Part shown: positions 49,897 through 54,709 of the stretch, piece after piece
Layout: each line of letters begins with the position of its first letter
How positions within the stretch are numbered: the stretch's first letter is position 1
Source: Hydractinia symbiolongicarpus
Lineage: Eukaryota > Cnidaria > Hydrozoa > Anthoathecata > Hydractiniidae
Assembly: GCF_029227915.1 (NCBI RefSeq)
Contig: NC_079881.1
Coordinates: forward strand, 20,313,501 to 20,377,500
Reading direction: 5' to 3'
DNA: 64,000 nt
Notes under the pieces: model-generated
The model's input: only the letters and a program-made list of their open reading frames with translations
The model's database searches: none
Told to the model about the DNA's origin: nothing
Position numbers and translations under genes: made by a program

Positions 49897-52158
49897 CATC
49901 ACCTTTGTGCCCAGTTGTTGCTGTTGCTCACACGTTTTCTCTTACGCCTGATGTACCAGCTAACTTTCAAGCATTATGCTGGCATGACACTAGTACTTTT
50001 ACCTATTGATCTTTTATGGCCTGTATTAAGAAAGTTTTGACAGAGCTTGGGGTTCCTGCCCACCTATATGGAACTCACTCATTTCGACAGGGTGGTGCCA
50101 CATATGCACTGGAAGTGGAGGTTCCACTGGATTCCATCTCCATTCTTGGAGACTGGAAGTCAGATTCTATGTTTCTCTACCTACACATGCCACTATCTCA
50201 GTGCCTGTCTGCCCAGTGTATCGTGGCATTGCACCTTACCACACATTCCTAATTTACAATTTAACATACATTTGAATTTGGATATTCGCATTACCTACTA
50301 TGTATATATTTGTAATATAGACTCAGCTTTATATTAGCTACTTTGTCTTTATATAGTAGTATGCTTACTCATTTATTGTTGTATATATTTAGTTGTTTTT
50401 GTGTATGCTCGCTGCTCTTTGTATTTATTTGTTGTTGTTTTTAGTATTCTTGCTAATAGAACTGTTTACTGCATACTTGCGTTTTTCCTGTGTGAGTTTA
50501 ACTGAAAAATTATCTAATTATTCCTTTTTTAAGGTAATTTCCATTTGAATATATATTTGCCTTACTTTCAGGGAGAAAGTTTAAGGAAAGAAATTTGTGT
50601 TTTCGGCTTTATTGGCCATTTTGGCGAATGAAAGTACCCGCAAAAAGGCCTTACATGTAGATTCGTAAAAGTCCCACACACAAAATAGCCTAAGAAGTTA
50701 ATTCGCAAAGTTAAATTGAAGAAAAAACTCAAATTTCATATGTTTTTCACGTGTATTCTTCTTTTGACAACACAAGTACTATCTTAGCTTAAATCTCGGA
50801 TGTTTTTTCTACCTAAATAATTTTTTAACGAGAAATAAAAATTGATGTTTGGTATAACAACCCTTTTAATTAGGAATTTTTTACGACGGCAAAATCATGC
50901 CGACGTGATTTGATACTTTTGCCAGACACGTCGGCAAATACCTATTTCACTAGGGACCAATGACTTCATTAATTTAATATAGGATAACGTTAAATTGGTG
51001 TTATTGACGTCGCAGTAACGTCATAAAAAATAAACATTTGAGGCGACATCAAAGGAAAATGACGATATCCACTATGACAGTCACAAACACTCCATATTAT
51101 TGTGTAAGACTAGTCGATAAAATCCATGGAGTAATCCACTTAGGCAGAAGGACAATGGAAAAATAGGTTATTTGGATTTTTTGCTGACGTCAGCAGTGCA
51201 AATACAAAAAAAAAAATTGTGAAATTTGTTTTCATGTTTCCTCCATTGTATAGAGCTTACACTGCTGATCAAGAAAATGTTCATGATCGTGTATATACTT
51301 CCCTTTGACGTTAATACTATTTTAACGTTAAAGTTTGGTAAACTACAGAACAATTTTACAGACTTTATAAAAGAAAATAGTGAAGAATAAAATCCACTTT
51401 GCAAAGGTCACAGACAGACAGAACTGTCATATTATTATATAAGGTTAAACATATGTAGCTATAACCTGCATAACTTTTTGACTAAAATTTGTACCACACT
51501 TTCACATTTCCACAACACTATAATGAGCAATACAAGGTTTTTGTTTTTAAACACAAAAAATTGTAGCATTTATCCTAACCAATATATCATCATAGTATAA
51601 TGGCAACTGTAGTATCTTATGAATCAAAGCAAATGCTATGTTGAATATGTTTTTTACAGGTGTCATGATATCAGTCAGGAACAACCGCTAACTATGGGAT
51701 CCCCTAATTAGCGTTGTTCCTGAGCTGGCTGGATATCGCTCCCACCTAATTATATGACTGGAAAGTATATACAATCAACAACCATTATTAAGAAGATAAG
51801 TAAGCTATGATACCTCATCTACCAGAGCAGAAAGTTGTTCCAGTGGTGTATATGACAAATCTCCAAATAACAAAGAACCTTTGTAGCTATCTTTCCCTAT
51901 TGGATCTTTTTTCTCTCTCTTTACAAAGTATAGGGATTTGCTTTTTCCAACAACTGGAAATACGTAGCATGGAGTCAGTGAGCCAGATCCAGACAAAGAT
52001 ATTATAAGTTGAGAATTATCAGTCTTTTCAAAAAAATCTAAAATTATTTGTTTGTATTCCTCATTTCCAACGAGTTTAGACCACTTTTCTGGCTTTAATT
52101 TAAATGTCTTTAAAACATATTCTGATATATATTCAAATCTTGGGTCCTCAAAATCCAT
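189..52158 (-). CDS. DNAH17: Axonemal outer-arm dynein beta heavy chain, complete 63-exon gene (DNAH9/11/17 group)
   Basis: ATP-driven microtubule motor of the outer dynein arm of cilia and flagella. I placed 63 coding exons, each bounded by minus-strand AG and GT; their lengths sum to 13,410 bases including the stop, so 4,469 residues. Every phase agrees across all 62 introns, most of them phase 0. Order: N-terminal tail (residues 1 to about 1180), linker (about 1250-1730), AAA1 (P-loop GPAGTGKT, 1854-1861), AAA2 (GAAGTGKS, 2135-2142), AAA3 (GNAGCGKT, 2462-2469), AAA4 (GVGGSGKQ, 2808-2815), stalk with microtubule-binding tip (about 3010-3350), AAA5, AAA6 and C-terminal domain ending [13 protein letters not shown]. 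The start ATG at 52156-52158 opens [12 protein letters not shown], like other members of this class. Tail and C-terminal signatures resemble DNAH17 most, but DNAH9, DNAH11 and DNAH17 are vertebrate splits of one ancestral beta chain. The exact orthology label is inference. Confidence 0.95.
1798..1863. repeat. 22-bp minisatellite, 3 copies, in a dynein intron
   Basis: Three contiguous 22-base units (gccccactcttgagttttgt plus ac) at 1798-1819, 1820-1841 and 1842-1863. The middle unit differs at three positions. It lies 28 bases downstream of the exon 59 donor, inside the intron at 1662-1891, and does not touch the splice sites. Confidence 0.9.
2384..3805 (-). other. DNAH17: Dynein exons 56-58: AAA6
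   Basis: Exons at 3612-3805, 3055-3331 and 2384-2611 (residues 3786-4018). Strings [64 protein letters not shown] and [19 protein letters not shown] identify AAA6, which lacks nucleotide-binding motifs in this family. Confidence 0.95.
4034..6144 (-). other. DNAH17: Dynein exons 51-55: AAA5 and the strut/AAA5-AAA6 link
   Basis: Exons at 5909-6144, 5715-5837, 4990-5194, 4465-4770 and 4034-4327 (residues 3398-3785). No P-loop is present, as expected for AAA5. Landmarks are [56 protein letters not shown] and [18 protein letters not shown]. The predicted coiled strut ([10 protein letters not shown]... onward) is in exon 54. Confidence 0.95.
6319..7738 (-). other. DNAH17: Dynein exons 49-50: stalk coiled coil and microtubule-binding domain
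   Basis: Exon 49 (6818-7738, 307 codons) is the longest coding exon. It holds coiled coil 1 (from about [20 protein letters not shown]), the microtubule-binding tip (LKSFGSPP onward, [19 protein letters not shown]) and the start of coiled coil 2. Exon 50 (6319-6627) completes coiled coil 2 and enters AAA5 with [19 protein letters not shown]. Residues 2988-3397. The heptad-rich Lys/Glu/Ala composition is plain, and the whole stalk tip sits in one exon without interruption. Confidence 0.96.
7984..9533 (-). other. DNAH17: Dynein exons 45-48: AAA4
   Basis: Exons at 9340-9533, 8947-9109, 8508-8703 and 7984-8216 (residues 2726-2987). Walker [10 protein letters not shown] and the surrounding SPRGNALLV are in exon 46; Walker B is in [14 protein letters not shown] of exon 47. 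[20 protein letters not shown] in exon 48 precedes the stalk. Intron phases 2 and 1 at the exon 45-46 and 47-48 joins are consistent. Confidence 0.95.
9983..11884 (-). other. DNAH17: Dynein exons 40-44: AAA3
   Basis: Exons at 11576-11884, 11325-11492, 10804-10965, 10640-10717 and 9983-10144 (residues 2433-2725). Walker A is GNAGCGKT, with Cys in place of the usual Thr; Walker B is in [43 protein letters not shown] and [16 protein letters not shown] follow. The 78-base exon 43 ([10 protein letters not shown] onward) is short but required for frame. AAA3 is the main regulatory nucleotide site of the ring. Confidence 0.95.
12031..14268 (-). other. DNAH17: Dynein exons 34-39: AAA2
   Basis: Exons at 14152-14268, 13759-13891, 13348-13475, 12930-13078, 12314-12596 and 12031-12204 (residues 2105-2432). 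Walker A reads GAAGTGKS, where many beta chains have GNAGTGKS; Walker B is in [34 protein letters not shown] and [20 protein letters not shown] are hallmark strings. AAA2 usually binds ATP structurally. The non-phase-0 joins (KDG|G, WNP|Y) close correctly. Confidence 0.95.
13555..13665. repeat. Dispersed repeat fragment, GTATACGGGTATTATAATATA family
   Basis: Sequence running from GTGGCACGTAAAAA through CCCACGGGTTTGCCCGTCC to GTATACGGGTATTATAATAT, in the intron between exons 35 and 36. Related segments occur at 33300-33420 and 45398-45535. It has no coding frame of note; it looks like an old non-autonomous element. The class is unknown. Confidence 0.55.
14423..16453 (-). other. DNAH17: Dynein exons 29-33: AAA1, the main ATPase site
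   Basis: Exons at 16161-16453, 15797-15953, 15306-15568, 14943-15081 and 14423-14671 (residues 1738-2104). The Walker A motif GPAGTGKT is encoded at 15875-15898 and Walker B lies in CFDEFNRIS of exon 31. [18 protein letters not shown] and [15 protein letters not shown] follow, as in all axonemal heavy chains. AAA1 hydrolyses the ATP that drives the power stroke. All catalytic residues I can check are present, so the motor should be active. Confidence 0.97.
16843..19489 (-). other. DNAH17: Dynein exons 23-28: linker domain (residues 1461-1737)
   Basis: Exons at 19265-19489, 19098-19189, 18750-18876, 18175-18327, 17191-17316 and 16843-16950. Diagnostic strings are [39 protein letters not shown] and [20 protein letters not shown]. 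These are the linker that swings across the AAA ring to give the power stroke. Boundaries are canonical and phases agree (AG|A joins at the exon 24-25 junction). Confidence 0.95.
19490..22201. other. Large dynein intron 22 (2.7 kb)
   Basis: Between exons 23 and 22. Besides the MITE at 19907-20342 it holds AATAAGCACC-type sequence at 19735-19830 and 20410-20476, which may be an older related element around the MITE, and a TGACGTCA octamer at 21488-21495. I see nothing convincing in 20500-22200; the open frame around 21692-22036 has no recognisable protein character. Confidence 0.6.
19907..20342. mobile_element. MITE-like element with ~26-bp inverted ends and G-rich interior
   Basis: Left end TACCGTGATTTCTCTTTTTA (19907 on) and right end, read on the minus strand from 20342, TACCGTAATTCCTCTTTTTA match at 24 of 26 positions and both continue into GCCCC. 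The flanks allow a TA target duplication. The interior (436 bp in all) has repeated GGGGGCTAAATAAA-like units near both ends and no transposase. It sits in the 2.8-kb intron 19490-22201. Probably a non-autonomous cut-and-paste element; superfamily not identified. Confidence 0.75.
22202..27706 (-). other. DNAH17: Dynein exons 14-22: distal tail and start of linker (residues 825-1460)
   Basis: Exons at 27299-27706, 26340-26594, 26033-26202, 25367-25589, 25161-25277, 24582-24668, 24305-24495, 23982-24192 and 22202-22447. Exons 16-17 join as [14 protein letters not shown] and exons 20-21 as DWKKTLW|FDID, both family-specific. Exon 21 carries [19 protein letters not shown], the conserved start of the linker (DHC_N2). 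Exon 21 ends in phase 0 at QATK and exon 22 begins in phase 0 at VQFLMDED, so they join directly although 1.5 kb of intron separates them. Confidence 0.92.
22448..23981. other. Dynein intron 21 (1.5 kb) with an unused exon-like segment
   Basis: AT-rich intron. The only structure I see is an exon-like segment at 22591-22712 (see findings), bounded by a good acceptor and donor but out of phase with both neighbours. The rest is featureless. Confidence 0.6.
29381..29563 (+). mobile_element. SINE-like retroposon, copy A, with 12-bp target-site duplication
   Basis: A 183-bp insertion flanked by the exact 12-bp direct repeat AGCAAAATTATT (29369-29380 and 29564-29575). Inside are perfect 17-bp inverted arms at 29433-29449 and 29531-29547. 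These enclose an 81-base tRNA-like core: TAGTGTAGCGGGT resembling a pol III A box, GGATTGAATCC resembling a B box. A second full copy and a truncated one are at 43144-43492. The end is ...TTCTTCTTCAATAT without a poly(A) tail. It lies in dynein intron 10, antisense to the gene as oriented by its boxes. Confidence 0.8.
33245..35629. other. Dynein intron 4 (2.4 kb)
   Basis: Holds a dispersed-repeat fragment at about 33300-33420 (GGTGGAAAAATCCATGGGGG onward) and a divergent copy of the TGACGTCA-family repeat from about 34825 to 35130 (GATAAGCCTGTTGAAAAATT, later TGTATAGGATCATAC). Around 33745-33815 there are several AACTCAAGTT/AACTTAAGTT palindromic words. No gene is visible. Confidence 0.55.
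35902..35949. repeat. Perfect 24-bp tandem duplication
   Basis: The 24-base unit starting CAATATAGATATGGGC occurs twice without mismatch at 35902-35925 and 35926-35949. It ends 38 bases before exon 3 (35988), on the downstream side of its donor. Confidence 0.9.
36299..36347. repeat. 19-bp perfect inverted repeat (hairpin)
   Basis: ATTGAGGCTAAAATCACAT (36299-36317) pairs perfectly with 36329-36347 across an 11-base loop. It lies in dynein intron 2. It could be a minimal MITE or a stable RNA hairpin; no second copy was noticed in the window. Confidence 0.85.
37266..37540 (-). pseudogene. RTE-type non-LTR retrotransposon, 3'-end fragment 1
   Basis: On the minus strand a decayed frame reads [15 protein letters not shown] and, after a frameshift, [12 protein letters not shown] then an in-frame stop. 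It ends [12 protein letters not shown] followed by a short (GAT)n tail at 37266-37280. GHLKR...TW...DL is the usual C-terminal pattern of RTE/L1-like reverse-transcriptase proteins. The same sequence recurs at 39156-39340. It is truncated and clearly inactive. Confidence 0.7.
39156..39340 (-). pseudogene. RTE-type non-LTR retrotransposon, 3'-end fragment 2
   Basis: Minus-strand frame [18 protein letters not shown], continuing [19 protein letters not shown] to a stop, then a (GAT)n tail near 39156-39170. It is collinear with fragment 1 (TDLM, INIPRL, HAS, ENG) and in the same orientation. No reverse-transcriptase core is present, so the copy is strongly 5'-truncated, as is common for this class. 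Confidence 0.72.
42935..44035. repeat. Dispersed repeat rich in TGACGTCA palindromes
   Basis: Starts GTTGATAAAGACCTGTGGAA and ends near ACAGACAGACACAGTCTCTG. TGACGTCA occurs at 43007, 43520, 43683 and 43791, with near matches at about 43900. The words GTATAGGATCAT and GATCAAAA occur twice, so the body is internally repeated. Related copies lie at 50940-51445 and, more diverged, at about 34825-35130. The SINE at 43144-43492 interrupts it. No coding capacity; class unknown (non-autonomous). Confidence 0.65.
43144..43492 (+). mobile_element. SINE-like retroposon, copy B: truncated unit joined to a full unit, 10-bp target-site duplication
   Basis: Flanked by AACATAATAA at 43134-43143 and 43493-43502. 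The insert begins inside the B-box side of a first unit (ATCCCGCTCACTGCTTGG), runs to TTCTTCTTCAATAT, continues through about 110 bases not found in copy A, then a full unit with arms at 43358-43374 and 43456-43471. Its B-box-like string GGATCGAATCC is one base off GGTTCGAATCC. It interrupts the TGACGTCA-rich repeat at 42935-44035, so it is younger than that repeat. Confidence 0.78.
45398..45535. repeat. Dispersed repeat fragment, GTATACAGGTAATAC family
   Basis: GCGGTACCATTGTGCATGAC followed by GTATACAGGTAATACAATAT parallels 13610-13662 (GCGGTGCCATTCTGCGTGAC, then GTATACGGGTATTATAATAT). Non-coding and of unknown class. Confidence 0.5.
47730..47993. repeat. Left direct repeat (264 bp) of the recombinase element
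   Basis: Begins CTGAAAAATTATCCAATTTA and ends TACTATCTTAGCT. It matches 50502-50789 along its whole length with scattered substitutions and one gap of about 26 bases around 47832. It abuts the recombinase fragment directly on its right side. Confidence 0.85.
48321..49661 (+). CDS. Reverse transcriptase of the CR1/L2-like element (5'-truncated, otherwise open)
   Basis: The frame enters in [20 protein letters not shown] (RT block 1). It then has [20 protein letters not shown] (first catalytic Asp), [30 protein letters not shown] (the YADD catalytic pair), [12 protein letters not shown] and [16 protein letters not shown]. The C-terminal region continues to [19 protein letters not shown], a usual CR1/L2/Rex-type ending. 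The internal ATG at 48408 would give 417 residues but is not the true start. The lack of stops or frameshifts over about 445 codons shows a recent insertion. Confidence 0.88.
   Translation, partial: PKCWKTKRVSPIFKSGNKTDPTNYRPISILPIPMKIFEKLVHEQMSHFISEHNFLNDRQSGFRKLFSTETAVVDVSDFILTELDQHNFVCAVLIDLKKAFDTVDHKILLKKLWCFGIRDAAFDWFESYLTDRMQLTLVNDTGSDLLHEDAFGVPQGSVLGPLLFLLYIDDLKSVINSNYHHLYADDTIIISSHKNLDTLVSQVELELSQVDLWLNNNKMTINTDKTETIFFGNHSQLKKVENKTINYMGIPLKRSEKVKYLGVTFDQKMQWEKHINDINRKILIKYSKIRTIASCLTPHTKNLLINALVMPYFNYCSSAWACATQGRLGKLEKRLKCVRTFLGKEREYSMNNLLIKNDAILVFKAMNHIAPDYMRSKFLLTKNCHNHQTRGASKNRFTLPLVNTEFGKKAFPFRAAKVWNNLPDQVTCDGSLLSFKTSISNVFGKF
49863..49896. repeat. (ATT)n microsatellite tail
   Basis: Run of ATT units directly after the 3' stem-loop of the CR1/L2-like element, ending at the target-site duplication. 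It is the 3' tail of that element. Confidence 0.85.
50502..50789. repeat. Right direct repeat (288 bp) of the recombinase element
   Basis: Begins CTGAAAAATTATCTAATTAT and ends CACAAGTACTATCTTAGCTT. It matches 47730-47993 but contains about 26 extra bases (CGGCTTTATTGGCCATTTTG region, about 50602-50628). The 250 bases between the recombinase stop and this repeat are T-rich and non-coding. Confidence 0.85.
50940..51445. repeat. Two abutting pieces of the TGACGTCA-family repeat
   Basis: 50940-51105 matches 43850-44020 (ATGACTTCATTAATTTAATA, then AAAGGAAAATGACGATATCC). 51110-51445 matches the start of that repeat (AATCCACTTAGGCAGAAGGA, TGACGTCA at 51185) and ends in the CACAGACAGACAG motif. The order is reversed relative to 42935-44035, so these are two separate or rearranged fragments. 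Confidence 0.6.
51667..51736. repeat. 70-base imperfect hairpin just inside intron 1
   Basis: GATATC, TCAGGAACAA and CGCTAA on the left pair with TTAGCG, TTGTTCCTGA and GATATC on the right: 22 base pairs in three blocks with one bulged C and a small asymmetric loop; terminal loop about 16 bases. It lies about 80 bases downstream of the exon 1 donor of the dynein gene. A short MITE or a structured RNA are both possible. Confidence 0.7.
51814..52158 (-). other. DNAH17: Dynein exon 1: start codon and first 115 residues
   Basis: Coding part of exon 1. It opens with ATG at 52156-52158 and ends in frame at VDE|GTATCA (donor just left of 51814). The next coding exon is 9.3 kb away at 42310-42506 and begins [10 protein letters not shown], continuing the family pattern without a gap. 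No splice acceptor is obvious immediately 5' of the ATG, so the 5' UTR probably lies in the same exon. This exon carries the N-terminal tail segment used for assembly with intermediate chains and the other heavy chain (family knowledge). Confidence 0.9.
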
Positions 52159-52436
52159 TGTTTAAACTGCATTAATAACAACAATGGCTTCGGGCTCTAA
52201 TATTTAAAAACATGGATAACTTTTAGCAAACTCTAAAACAAAACAGCTTCACCACAGCTTTATAGCTATTCCTCCTGATCTTTTGATTTCTTTTAAAAAT
52301 GGTGCGTCGTCTTGACCACCGTTTGCTGAGATTTCTCTTCCCGCGCGAACGTCACAAAACTAGTCCCCAGATTCCAGATACAGGGCACTTTTTTAATTTT
52401 CCGCCCCCGCCCCCGGGTGTAGTATAAGAAAACAGT

Positions 52437-52505
52437 CAACCTCGTTCCCAGGGCATTTTCTCCGTATCAACGGCTCAGCGGCCACAAACCCTGGGCACGA
52501 GGTTG
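52437..52505. repeat. Inverted repeat CAACCTCGTTCCCAGGG (short MITE-like)
   Basis: 17-base arms at 52437-52453 and 52489-52505 match at 16 positions around a 35-base spacer. Single arms recur at 53483-53499 (GCCCTGGGGACGAGGTTG) and about 54531-54545 (ACCCTCGTTCCCAAG). A short inverted-repeat family concentrated between the dynein and CSN1 genes. Confidence 0.75.
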
Positions 52506-53404
52506 CAGTCTGATGTAACGGCAAAACGCATGTCAACGAGATTTTTTGTTCTTGTAGACAACCATAAAAGACAATAAAAAAATTTGTTATGATTATTGCA
52601 TATTTTACGACGAGGGAACACGTGATATGAAGATTCTCGACAAGGTTTTATGGAGACGGATAGTGCAAGAGGTTTTGGGTTAAACCCTGGCCGATTCATG
52701 CCAGAGACTATAACAGTGTGAATCGATCCTTTCTGCTTAGCGTTCAGCATAAGAATAGAATTGATATCTTAGGCGGTTGTCTAGTTAAGCGATCGTTGTG
52801 CTTGCACGACTTTTGTAGGTCAAATGGAAAATTTAAAACACTAGGACCCCTTTCGTAGCACCCTCGTTGATAGCGGTACTAATAGGAACGGAAGAGGCTA
52901 TCCTGCTGGGTAAAGAATTTCAATAACGTGTGAAAAACAACAACGAAGCATTGTAAATCTTCCATTAACAGTTTTACCCTAAAAGCTTCTTCTTTTTATT
53001 ATTTCTGTTTTCTCATTTCAACTCTCTCGATAAATTTCTTCAACGAATGAAGTTTTTGAAAGAAAAAGATTTCTGCGTGAAAAAATTTCACGAAGATTTT
53101 TTCTACTTTTTCAGAACAAAACATGCACCTTTACGAACCTGGATGTAAAGCGCGTTACATTGACAGACGTGTGTGCCGTGTTGCTAAATGTCTAAATCTT
53201 ATCAATAACCTTATTTAAATTAATGTCATTATGTACACTTATAACTTAAAGTCCGAATATCCTGAAAACATTATTTGTCACCGCGTGGGTTACTACAGAC
53301 CACCTAAAGCCAAAATTGGTCAAATTCCCTAAAACCAGGCAAATTTACTCGATTTGGTACGAACCAACCACGTTCCGAGCGCCTGTTGTCTCTTTATTTC
53401 TCTC

Positions 53405-53430
53405 GGGGGGGGGGGGGGGGGGGGGGGGGG
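53405..53430 (+). repeat. Homopolymer run of 26 G
   Basis: Uninterrupted G26 bordered by TCTC on the left and CGAGA on the right, in non-coding DNA. Length in the real genome may vary and sequencing of such a run is error-prone. It could form a G-quadruplex. Confidence 0.9.
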
Positions 53431-53760
53431 CGAGACGACCATGTATTGTATCGCCGTCCGATGTAAGAAAAGATACAAGATGCCCTGGGGACGAGGTTGG
53501 GAACAAACGGGTTCATGACATCATTGAAAATCTTTAAACCCTAATATCATTTTTAAAAGAATTTTTTTTAATATATGGACACGTGATAACTGACGTCATC
53601 ATAATTCAAATAACGTTCCCTTTCCATTTTTCTTATGCCTAAGTGGATTTTTCACTTTTAAATTTACTTACAGAATTGAAGATTTCTCAGCTTGATTTTG
53701 ACATAAAATATGCAAAAAATATTATTAGGTGATACATATAGAGAAATAAGTTCGTATAAC

Positions 53761-54351
53761 CTAAGCAGTTCTTAATGGTATGACCTCTCCTCGACTTCCT
53801 CCCTGACAGCAGTGACAACACCCAATCTCTTTGAAATACGATACAATAGATGCTATTAAACAAACTGTTTGTATGAAGTACACCACAGTGATATAGACAA
53901 CTATTCCATACTCCAAACGAATGCTATCCTCGTCTGCTGATGAATCAGCACCAATTATACCAGCATTCGATCCGAAACAACGTGGTCGTAACCAAAAACG
54001 ATGACCATCGCTACTTTCATCTTGAATATGCATGTTACCAAAACATTCGCGATATTGCGGCCCGAGCTGCGCGTAAACTATTGTACCAACTATCCACCAA
54101 ATCAGTTGCCAGATATCGAAAGCAAACTTAACGTGAAAAAAAGTACGAACGCCTGTACATTTTCCAATCAGTCCTAGAATTGGGTTTACTGCTAGTAAAA
54201 TTGGAGCCCAAATGGGCGCGTATAAATTTTTTAGTAATGTCACATTATCATCTGAGTGTTCAGGGGCGTATATGTATGCTATACCGCCCCCTAGTGTCGC
54301 TGCACATAACACCAAATGGACGATGTTGAGAATGAAATGTGCTTCAACCAT
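53761..54351 (-). CDS. Unrecognised four-helix membrane protein, 196 residues
   Basis: A single open frame, ATG at 54349-54351 to stop at 53761. Hydrophobic segments at about residues 6-29, 45-63, 70-94 and 150-172 suggest four transmembrane helices, with a long second loop (about 95-149) carrying Cys 103, Cys 124 and acidic residues. The C-terminal tail is short and begins with a Cys cluster (IGCCHCCQGG), a likely palmitoylation site. The layout resembles tetraspan proteins (claudin, MARVEL or tetraspanin type), but I see neither the CCG of tetraspanins nor the W-GLW-C-C of claudins. The upstream acceptor at 54379-54380 and donor at 54708-54709 indicate a 5' UTR intron. It lies between the dynein and CSN1 genes on the same strand. 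Function unknown. Confidence 0.75.
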   Translation of the reverse strand: MVEAHFILNIVHLVLCAATLGGGIAYIYAPEHSDDNVTLLKNLYAPIWAPILLAVNPILGLIGKCTGVRTFFHVKFAFDIWQLIWWIVGTIVYAQLGPQYRECFGNMHIQDESSDGHRFWLRPRCFGSNAGIIGADSSADEDSIRLEYGIVVYITVVYFIQTVCLIASIVSYFKEIGCCHCCQGGSRGEVIPLRTA

Positions 54352-54378
54352 TTCTCTTTTTAAATGGAATAATAATAT

Positions 54379-54709
54379 CTAAAAACAAAAACAAGATTTT
54401 AACGACACACGAAATGCACTGCCTCCTATGTTTTGTGGTCAGAAGCAACTTTCCGAAAAAGAATCGTAGAACTCAGGATTTAAAATGTTTCTGGCAGGCA
54501 GCATTTATTTGTTGTTGGTTTAAATAGCCCACCCTCGTTCCCAAGACTCCTTGCCTTTTAATACAAAAGAAGACGCTAAATATATTTTTTGCCGTCCTTT
54601 CTCATATCAAACAGGCAAAAAATCTGAAACCGAGGGTGTTTAGTGGCGGTAGAAAGTATATCAAAAAAGTACTTCAATATAAAAATAAAATAAACAGGAG
54701 CTGTCTTAC
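54379..54709 (-). other. Probable 5' UTR intron of the membrane-protein gene
   Basis: Minus strand: donor AAAAAG|GTAAGAC at 54709/54710 and a polypyrimidine-rich acceptor (TTGTTTTTGTTTTTAG) at 54379, placing 27 bases of UTR before the ATG. Both sites are strong, so the gene probably has a non-coding first exon starting right of 54710. Confidence 0.6.

Larger units (their letters stand above)
47994..50252 (+). pseudogene. Decayed tyrosine recombinase (Crypton/DIRS-like), split by a retrotransposon
   Basis: Left part: from 47999, [20 protein letters not shown], then after a frameshift near 48110-48140 [11 protein letters not shown] (likely first catalytic Arg region) to [11 protein letters not shown] at 48312. 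Right part: 49899 on, [12 protein letters not shown]..., a premature TGA at about 50007, then [14 protein letters not shown] (HxxR box) and [16 protein letters not shown] near the expected Tyr. Removing the insert 48313-49896 and one 5-base duplication rejoins the reading VAIPS/PLCPVV. The first hundred or so residues of a normal recombinase are missing, so the gene is inactive. Which recombinase-element class it came from is not certain. Confidence 0.75.
42507..51813. other. Dynein intron 1 (9.3 kb), rich in mobile elements
   Basis: Contains, in order: a (TTA)n microsatellite near 42894-42929; the TGACGTCA-rich repeat 42935-44035 with the SINE inside it; a dispersed repeat at 45398-45535; the recombinase and retrotransposon nest 47730-50789; two more TGACGTCA-family pieces at 50940-51445; and a hairpin at 51667-51736. 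Stretches 44040-45390 and 45540-47720 show only weak open frames that I cannot support as genes. Confidence 0.65.
52159..53760. other. Region between the dynein start and the membrane-protein gene (probable dynein promoter side)
   Basis: 1.6 kb without a supported gene. 52338-52349 reads TTCCCGCGCGAA, a CpG-containing E2F-like palindrome about 180 bases upstream of the dynein ATG. No clear ciliary X-box was seen. Further on there are the inverted repeat 52437-52505, a 26-base G run at 53405-53430 and a TGACGTCA at 53591-53598. Confidence 0.5.

Noticed and set aside
52159-52800. Ciliary RFX X-box upstream of the dynein gene
   Set aside because: Searched by eye on both strands; no sequence fits the two-half-site consensus well enough.
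53316-53537. Plus-strand frame through the G run (poly-Gly)
   Set aside because: The frame depends on the homopolymer length and has no other protein character.
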